A stretch of DNA of 64,000 nt, taken from positions 166,383,001 through 166,447,000 of the forward strand of contig CM060833.1 in the NCBI GenBank assembly GCA_030762175.1, in the 5' to 3' direction. Under the pieces are notes generated by a model. It did not search any database and had not been told where the DNA came from. It worked only from the letters and a program-made list of their open reading frames with translations. Position 1 is the first letter of the stretch, and each line of letters opens with the position of its first letter. Below, piece after piece: positions 56,801 through 64,000 of the stretch. The translations under genes and the position numbers were made by a program. Origin of the DNA: Metallyticus violacea. Lineage: Eukaryota; Arthropoda; Insecta; Mantodea; Metallyticidae.

Positions 56801-57608
56801 TACCTGATGGCAGCCGCAGTTCAGATCAGGAAGTAAAGGCAGTACGACACTTCGCAGTATTACGTTCGGCTCACTCACATTAAGTTCTTCAGTCTTACAT
56901 ACGTTTCGTTCGTTCTCTAATGATCAACATCGCTTTACCAGGGGCAGTAGACAGAGGCACACACATGCAGCATATTTAGCACGTGCTATCAAAGTTATAG
57001 ACATAACGAACCAGGTCGCCAATAACTAGTATAGTGTGATTAGACATTTCAATGTGTTTAAAATGAAGCAAGGTCATGTGATTTAAACCTCCCCTCTCCA
57101 TCTCCCTCCTCCCGTGACTATTTCCCTCCTCTCGTGGGCCCCTGAACTACCAGGGGTATGAAATGGGACCCTCGGTCCAACAACAACATTAATACCAGCA
57201 TATAAAAATCGCTTCAAATCGGGTGACATTGTCGACACACCCCAGGAAAACACCTGCTTCACAGTACAATCCGTATAGTATACGCGTAGTTTAATTAATT
57301 GAAGTTCCAGTGTAGAAATGAGTCATAAAACGTTTCCACTATAGTTCTCAAAATGACCTACCACTTTCACGAAGAGCCCCCCCTCAAATATGAACAACAC
57401 AAAATATTTAATAATGCTGGGGCCGCACAGACACGAAGGCAATAACGAAGATTTTATGAGTTTTTCCTTTAACCCATTGGTAGTAAAATGAACTGTAGGA
57501 AAAAAAAAAATATTGTAAAGCTGTTCTACAACTTGCAAAAATGGAGAAAGATATGCAGTTCAAAATTAGTTTTTTTTTTCCCCCACTAACCCATCACTTA
57601 CACTTTCA

Positions 57609-57887
57609 CAGCTACGGGTGGCCGAGGTCGTTAAGGCATGGACTCGTGAGCGGGAGGTCTGGGGTTCGAATCCCGCCAGGACCGACCTCCCTGACTGAGG
57701 TTTTTTCCAGGTTTTTCTCAGTCGTCATAACTGGAAAATGCCGGGGATGTACTTTGCCCTGGAACATATCCTAGGTTAAAAAATCCTTTCCCAATATATA
57801 ATTTCATCTCATGTATCACCAGTACCCACCGCCTGTGGTGCCTCAGTAGTAAAAACCGGCGTTAAACACCATTAAAAAAAAAAAAAG
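57609..57887 (+). mobile_element. SINE-A copy 5 (complete)
   Basis: A box GGTGGCCGAGGTCGTTAAGG, B box GGTTCGAATCCC, body and A-tail. Exact 12 bp duplication CTTACACTTTCA at 57597-57608 and 57888-57899. Confidence 0.95.
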
Positions 57888-57899
57888 CTTACACTTTCA

Positions 57900-59265
57900 A
57901 TCTTTGTGCAGGTTTTACAGGCACCTGTCTCAGAATGACAAACTCTGTATACGGACTGAATGTCAGACTCTCCTTCTGAAGTTTGGATTTCTAGGCCCTA
58001 TAGCTTATTTACTTAGAGACGTAGACCTAGAGATAGCTGCTTTACCTATGCGCCGGTTTTACATGCAAGTCATTCTTATTTGTGGGTGGTGCGTGTCGGG
58101 AGTCGAACAAAGGAATATGCAAACAAGCCATTAGCTGCACGGTTTGTTTATCTTGCCGCGGCCAAAGAATTTCGCAACCAGCCATTCATTTGGTTAAGAG
58201 GAACGCTTGCTCTCAGTGTCCTGCAAGAAGACGTTTTAGTACACAGTAGTTGTATTATTTACTTTTTTATTTTGTGTTATGTAATGTGAATATATAAAAT
58301 AAGAGACAGAAAATGGTGGAAACCTATAAATTGTCTTTAATATTTAATACACAAACAGAATAAACATAAGTGTTTAACTGATGTTTGCTATGAAACTTAA
58401 GCAAATCGTTGCCAAGTTCATTAGCGTTCTCTACTGAGTTATCCATTCAGTCAGCCGTAGATTTTTGATATTTTCCGCAGATAAAACCCTCTCTTGACCT
58501 CTTGCTTTTATCCTAGCAGCAAACAATGCATTCACATGGCACCAAAACACAGTTCAAAAAAAGAGCTAACAATAACAGTGGTTGAAATTAAGGACGAACT
58601 GTACTATTGCAAGTTCACTTTGGAAACCTAGAAAGTAAAATGGCTGGAAAATAAATAAATAAAATATTTATGAAAGGGAATTTATAGAAGATAAGATTGC
58701 ACCAATTGCATGCAATAAATAAAACAAAATAGTTTAATATCACTTTGGCAGACCATTTGGCTAAAAGCCAATAATATATTTTCGTATTTTTGTGCTGTAT
58801 ATATTGTGTAATATATAGCAGTTTTATACATTATTCAAAAGTTTAAGTAAATATCTTAGTTCGCAAGTCTATGTCCTGATTGAATGACAGAGGTGAGTTT
58901 ATTTTATTATGGTTATGTTTCCGGAGACTTAACTTTGGCGACAGATCAACATACTAACGAGAGCAAAGATCTAATCATTGTAACAGAGCTTACAGAATAG
59001 ATACAGAGGTGGCAATTAAGCGCTATTGCCAAATGTTTCAAGATAAAATAATTTGTTTTTCGAAAATCTCGAGAAATACAGAAAAAATATTAATATTCTT
59101 TTGTTTCTCTTATGGCACTTTATTTTCAATTTTGTTTCTTTTATCTTACCGTTGCTCGTCTGTGAAAAAGGTCATGAAGCTATCCAAAACATCGCGTTGT
59201 TTGTCTACCAGCTTTCTTTCATATTTCATTTAACTGATTAAGACATAAAAACGCGACAATACAAA
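57900..59265. other. Intergenic, no gene recognised
   Basis: Overlapping short frames at 57904-58289 have no known domain. Confidence 0.4.
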
Positions 59266-59267
59266 TA

Positions 59268-59302
59268 CGGAGGGTTCCGAAAATGTACACACACTTTCAC
59301 AG

Positions 59303-59333
<31 letters not shown>

Positions 59334-59753
59334 ATATATATTTGATATATATATATATTTGATATATATATATGTATATATATATCAAAGTTGGACCAAA
59401 TAACAACAGTAATGTGTAGTATGATGTTCTGTGAACAGATGTAACTCACATACATTATGATAGCGTTGCTATGTGACAGGTAAATCAACAATGAACAAAC
59501 GAAGCCAAGATTATCATATGATGTTCTGTAAACAGATGCGACTCACATTACGTTATGCTAGCGATGCTACAACAAAATGGAGCCAAGATTATCATTTGAA
59601 CAGCGGAAAGCAATTTTGAAGTGGTGTTGGATAACCGAGAATGCTGTTGAAGTTCAAAGGCAATAAGATGAAGAGGTTTCCACCGCGTTCTCCGAATCTA
59701 ACTCCGTTGCACTAAGGGGAACTCTTAAGGATGTTGTATATACCAAAGAAAGG
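59268..59753 (+). mobile_element. DUF4817-type element, copy E, 3'-truncated
   Basis: Left end CGGAGGGTTCCGAAAATGTA preceded by TA. A (TA)n expansion (59303-59390) occupies the 5' leader. The N-terminal reading SFEQRKAILKWCW then jumps to RFPPRSPNLTPLH and GTLKDVVY (around the third catalytic block) through a further internal deletion. The 3' end is lost where SINE-A copy 6 begins. Confidence 0.75.
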
Positions 59754-60036
59754 TGTTTAACATCCGTTTTTACTACCAGGCACCACATACGGTGCTCACC
59801 TATGATATACGAGATGAAATGATAAACTGGGAAAGGACTTTTTTTTTTTTTTATTTATTTAAGGAGGGAAGCGTTCCAGGCCTAAGTTTACGTCCCCCCT
59901 GGCATTTGTCATTTATGAGGACTGAAGAAAACCTGAATAAAAATTCAGTCAGGGAGGACGGTTTGGTGGGAATCAAATCCCTGACCTGCCGCTCACTAGT
60001 ACGCGCCTTAACGACCTCGGCCACCCGTGGCGGTGA
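59754..60036 (-). mobile_element. SINE-A copy 6
   Basis: Antisense complete copy; head GGCCGAGGTCGTTAAGGCGC, B-box decayed (GGGATTTGATTCCC). Contains a T/ATTT expansion in the body. Confidence 0.85.
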
Positions 60037-61579
60037 TGAGAGAATGCTAAAAAGTTGGGAAACAACTTGTTACTGTCATAAAGTATAGTACAGCAGTAAT
60101 ATGTCCAGTTCAGTATGTAGAGCAGTGCGGTTTGCGGTGTGGTGGGAGCATTACCCTCACTGAATAAAACCATCCCACCCTCTGATTTTAAATCTCATCC
60201 TAATCAGTGATGTTTATTTCCCACTTACTGGATATCTAAGCTATAAGCTTAACACTAATTTAAATTTTTGGAGCCCTATACAAAAAATATAAATGCCCTA
60301 TAACTATTTTAACTTTAAATTGTATTTAAAAAGCATATAAATATATTATAGGCTCATAACCTTGCTCATTAATTTTGTTATGTATTTAAACTATTGAGTC
60401 TGCCAGGCAAGCAACACTTAGTTTGAGTACGTCCAGGCCTGTGTAAACGGAATTTCAGTAATTCTCAGAAACAAAGCAAATTTTCGCCATTCTTCAAGAA
60501 CAGTGAACTGCCGGAAACGTGTGCATATAGTGACAGACAGGATACTAGCAGTAGTGCTAAAGACGCCAAAGCTAAGAAACAAACGGTAACGACGGTGCAT
60601 TTTCGGGGACCGAAAACTGTGAGAAGTCTGTAGGTGGGAAATTGTGTTGCTTTATCGCGTTTTCAAAACTGGCATCAGACCAAGCCTGACTGTCGGTGAA
60701 TGGCAAAAACTTAGAAATATGCACAGTGTGTTTGGAAGTTCGTAAACTTAAGGTGGAACGTATGAAAGATATGAGTATTGTAACGCCTTTTTAATTGGTG
60801 TTTCAGAAAATAATTCCAAAAAAACTAAATGATAAAATCGGTGATCATGCCAAGTGCAAATCACACATGAAATGCATAGAAATCATACGTACTAGTAAGA
60901 AAGAACAAAGAAGAGGAAAATAATAAAATGGAAATTAAGAGGAAACCATTTATTATTATACGAGTGTAGCGAAACTAGGAGAAAGAAATAGAGATAAAGA
61001 AATAAGAAAAATAGAGCAAATATAAGAAGAAAAGTAGCAATAATAAATGGTAAAATACAAAATTGCATGGTGAACAGTTCATTCCTAGAACGACTTAGGG
61101 AAGGAAAGGAATGTAACACAGAAAATTACTTAATTCACACAAAGCAACAGTGGCATACAGCGCAAATCTTTTCATAAGCGATGAGCTTTCATTGCAATTC
61201 TACACAGCCCAAATTTTCTAAATTAATAAATTCCTCAAACAAGCGTTTACTTGCGCAGCTGCAAAGGTAAGGAAATAAATTAAGGAAATAGATCAAGAGC
61301 GAAAAAGGAAAATTAAAATACCTGTGCGTATTGGTAATGCCTATTTAATTGGTGTTTCAGTAAATAATTAAAAAAGAAAGAAAAAAAAAACTAAGTCGGT
61401 GATCATGCTAAGTGAAAATCACACATGAAATGCATAGAAATCAAGTGAAACGTTGTGGGAAAGCAATATCAAGACAAAGTAAACACAGTTGCTTCGTTGT
61501 TCAGATCTGCATACTTGTATGTAATATCTAAACACAAGTTGTCATTTAAAACATATCCCGCAGTAATTCGATTTTAAAC
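60037..61579. other. Intergenic, no gene recognised
   Basis: Two similar 80 bp stretches (60781-60892 and 61336-61443: ATTGGTGTTTCAG, GTGATCATGC, AATCACACATGAAATGCATA) form a short direct duplication 555 bp apart. Otherwise unassigned. Confidence 0.5.
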
Positions 61580-61836
61580 TTTAACGTTTTTACTACTGAG
61601 GCACCATAGGCGGTGGACACTTGACATGTGAAATGATAAATTGGGAAAGGATTTTTTTTTTTTAAGAAAGGAAACGTTCCAGTCCTAAGCTTAGGTACTT
61701 TAGCGGCATTTGCCATTTAGGAATGAGGAAAGCCTGAATAAAACCTCAGTCAGGAAGGACGATCCTGATGGGATTCAAACCCCGGACCTCCCGCTCATGA
61801 ATCCTCGTCTTAACGACCTCGGCCACACATGGCGGT
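61580..61836 (-). mobile_element. SINE-A copy 7
   Basis: Antisense; complement of GGCCGAGGTCGTTAAGACG and body recognised, slightly shortened. Confidence 0.85.
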
Positions 61837-62370
61837 CTCTCATTGAATGGTGTATCAGTCGATAATGTGCTTTATTCTGACCATGCATGTGTTTATAGGA
61901 GAGGAAATGGGGGAGGGAACCTTGCTCAGTATTATAAAACAGATGAAAGTACAACGATTTCTGATAAACCTGCTTATACTAAATGTATATTTGTCCTTTG
62001 AAGGAGTTGCTTCCAATTATTTATTTATTTATTGATATTACTGAATTACAAAATGTGACAGGGAAGGCATTTTCATTACAGTGTTAGCTGCTGTTCAAAG
62101 GTAGGGGAACGTGGGGCATTTCGGGGTAACGTATTAATTTTCTTGTTAAGTGGCACTATCTATCGGATTTCTTCGAAACTATCTCGGTATAATTCTAGCG
62201 GCCAATCTACAGCTGTTTACCGCCATTAGTAAAGCCGGTGGCTATGTATTGATCATATTTACAGTTAATTTTACAGGCATTGAGACTTCTTTCACTGCAA
62301 GTAAGAAGGGATATATATGAATTGTTATTGCGTATACCATTGTTTTAATTTCTTACTCAGTGCATTTCAT

Positions 62371-62556
62371 TTTTTCGGGCGTAAAAATCCTAAGCATGGC
62401 TTCCTTCGGAAAGGAAGTAAAGCCGTGGGTCCTAAGAACCTCAAGTCTGAAAAAAGAGGCCTCTGAGCAAAATTTATCGGTCGTTTCACGCCCTGAATAA
62501 AATGGGGCGCTGATGACCTGTAATGTTAAAGAGCGTCCGTAAATAAAGCAAATAAG
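62371..62556 (+). mobile_element. SINE-B copy 7, tRNA head missing
   Basis: TTTTTTCGGGCGTAAAAATC, TTCCTTCGGAAAGGAAGTAA and GAGGCCTCTGAGCAAAATTT match the body; it begins after the head. Confidence 0.85.
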
Positions 62557-62707
62557 TAAATAAAATAAATCAAAATTCATACCGATATACGTTCGTTGCA
62601 ATACAATGATCTAAAAAGGGCAATATGGTGTGGAGCATATCAGGGTATTACCCCATCATGTCCCTAATGTTTTTTCGTCTTGGTAATGGATTCTTCGTGG
62701 TTTTATA

Positions 62708-63055
62708 ATGGTGAAGGGGTACAAGAAGATGCAGAGGCAAGATTGGTCTCTAATTTCGATGCAGGAAGCCGTTAATGCTGTAGTAAATCGCTCAATGTGT
62801 TATAAAAAGACAGTTATGCAATTTAAAGTTAGTACCTCAAACGGTTTTAGAACGCCACGTTAAGAAAAAGCGAGAAAACGTTAACTATGAAGTTAAAAAT
62901 ATGTGGGATATTTTATCTGTGCTTCTAGTGCAAAGCAGGAAACCGAATTAGTTGAATATTTAACTAAAATGGAAGCCCAACTGTTCGGTCTGACCCTAAA
63001 CGAACTTTGTGAACTTGCTTTCCAACTGGCGGACGAAATAATATTGTTTGTGTGA
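62708..63055 (+). pseudogene. pogo/Tigger-type transposase N-terminal relic
   Basis: From ATG 62708: VKGYKKMQRQDWSLISMQEA and VNAVVNRSMCYKKTVMQFKV resemble the psq-type helix-turn-helix at the start of pogo/Tigger transposases. After a stop at 62861-62863 and a frameshift, ETELVEYLTKMEAQLFGLTL and NELCELAFQLADE match the linker 'EE.ELV.YL..ME..GYGLT...V..LA...A.K'. The CENP-B-like and DDE domains are absent, so it is a fragment. Confidence 0.6.
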
Positions 63056-64000
63056 GGTATGATCTTGATTTTTGTGAAAAGAGTTAGGACAGACAAACAA
63101 AACTATTAAATCTTCACACTGGAAAATTTACAGTTCAAATACGCGAGAAGCACAAACCTTAGTAATTGAAGGGCAGATTTACACATTGTGATTAAACAAT
63201 TATAAGTGTACATCAATTTCGTTCAAAGAATATCAAACTATCACAGCTTTATTGTTGTTTTTGCGAGGATTGCGATGTTAAAGTTAAGAATTCTCAATAC
63301 CAAACGTGCACCTTAATTTTCTAAAGGATCATTAGTGTTTTGTCTGAGACTGACAGCAGAGACATCTAGCAAGGCGCTGAAGTAAACATAAGACGGCTGG
63401 AGTTAACCTTGTACGTGTATTTCCTGGAATATCAATGATAAAGTAATTCCTTAAGTGAGGTTTCAACATTCACTCACGAAGCAACTCTTCATGTCTGCTT
63501 TATAATGTGACGTGTTCACGCTTCTGGGCGTATTAAACAATTTCTTTTCCATAAGACGTGACATGCGGCAAGATACAGCAACAGGTGCCATTTATGGAAC
63601 AATCCTCTATTTGAAGTAATTAGTGAAGCGAATAGAAATGTTGCAACAATACTTTCATCTTTTTATTTATATTTCTCGCTGAAAAAAGAGAATCTTAACG
63701 AAGGCAAAAGTCGATTACGACTAAAAACAAAATTCTCACTGCATAAAATCTCTTTAATCTATAAATCAACATTTTTACAACAATTATGCATTCAATCCAT
63801 TGCCTCAAAGGGCCTTAGTAATTGTTGGGATATTAAATGTCTACAAAAAATTAATACTATTCAAGTTTAGGGCATAATTGATATCATTATTGCTTAAATG
63901 TATATTCAGGGAATAGATAAACCAATGAATACTACAGCTATACATAAGTACAGTACAATTTGTTATGATCAAGAATACAGAAGTAAGCTTACAATATGAC
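63056..64000. other. Intergenic, no gene recognised
   Basis: AT-rich; no repeat or coding block recognised. Confidence 0.4.

Noticed and set aside
1..64000. CRISPR arrays, operons or bacterial genes
   Set aside because: No regularly spaced short repeats; spliced genes, SINEs and polyadenylation signals show nuclear eukaryotic DNA.

Overview
The window is AT-rich nuclear DNA from an arthropod, most likely an insect. Evidence for a eukaryote is GT-AG introns, long intergenic and intronic space, tRNA-derived SINEs, Penelope-like elements, non-LTR retrotransposons and several Tc1/mariner lineages. I cannot name the species; a large-genome insect fits the repeat load.

Only two host genes are supported, both on the + strand. 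At 1-2169 is the 3' end of a DRAK/STK17-type (death-associated protein kinase-related) serine/threonine kinase: the last kinase-domain residues in one exon, a 274 bp intron, then one large exon with the end of the kinase domain and a long Ser/Thr/His-rich tail. At 31460-51106 is a secreted serpin in seven visible exons whose phases all agree. They run from the hydrophobic core of a signal peptide to the ADHPF signature and the stop, followed by an AATAAA 64 bp downstream. The start-codon exon of the serpin was not located. The visible part encodes 400 residues over about 20 kb.

The rest is mostly repeats. (i) An 860 bp TA-inserting Tc1/mariner-like element with a DUF4817-type transposase: five copies, all internally deleted. 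(ii) A mariner of about 1.3 kb with CGAGGGT ends: four copies, one full length with a TA duplication in a serpin intron. (iii) Three other mariner relics, one piggyBac relic and one pogo/Tigger relic. (iv) Two non-LTR (LINE) relics, one antisense inside a serpin intron. (v) Penelope-like elements (PLE) of at least three subfamilies with GIY-YIG endonuclease and reverse-transcriptase remains, hammerhead-ribozyme-like motifs in their ends, and three large inverted repeats built from those ends. (vi) Three SINE families, called here SINE-A (Leu/Ser-tRNA-like head), SINE-B (different tRNA-like head) and SINE-C (weak tRNA-like head), several with clear target-site duplications.

Layout: 1-2.2 kb kinase; 2.2-31.4 kb repeat-rich intergenic DNA; 31.4-51.2 kb serpin with transposon-filled introns; 51.2-64 kb repeat-rich intergenic DNA with one candidate promoter near 56.7 kb. 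The strongest leads are the hammerhead-like PLE ends and their repeated inverted-repeat arrangement, a transposon sitting 36 bp from a serpin splice acceptor, an unidentified antisense reading frame inside a serpin intron, and an E-box-rich TATA promoter candidate. I saw no convincing wholly new system.
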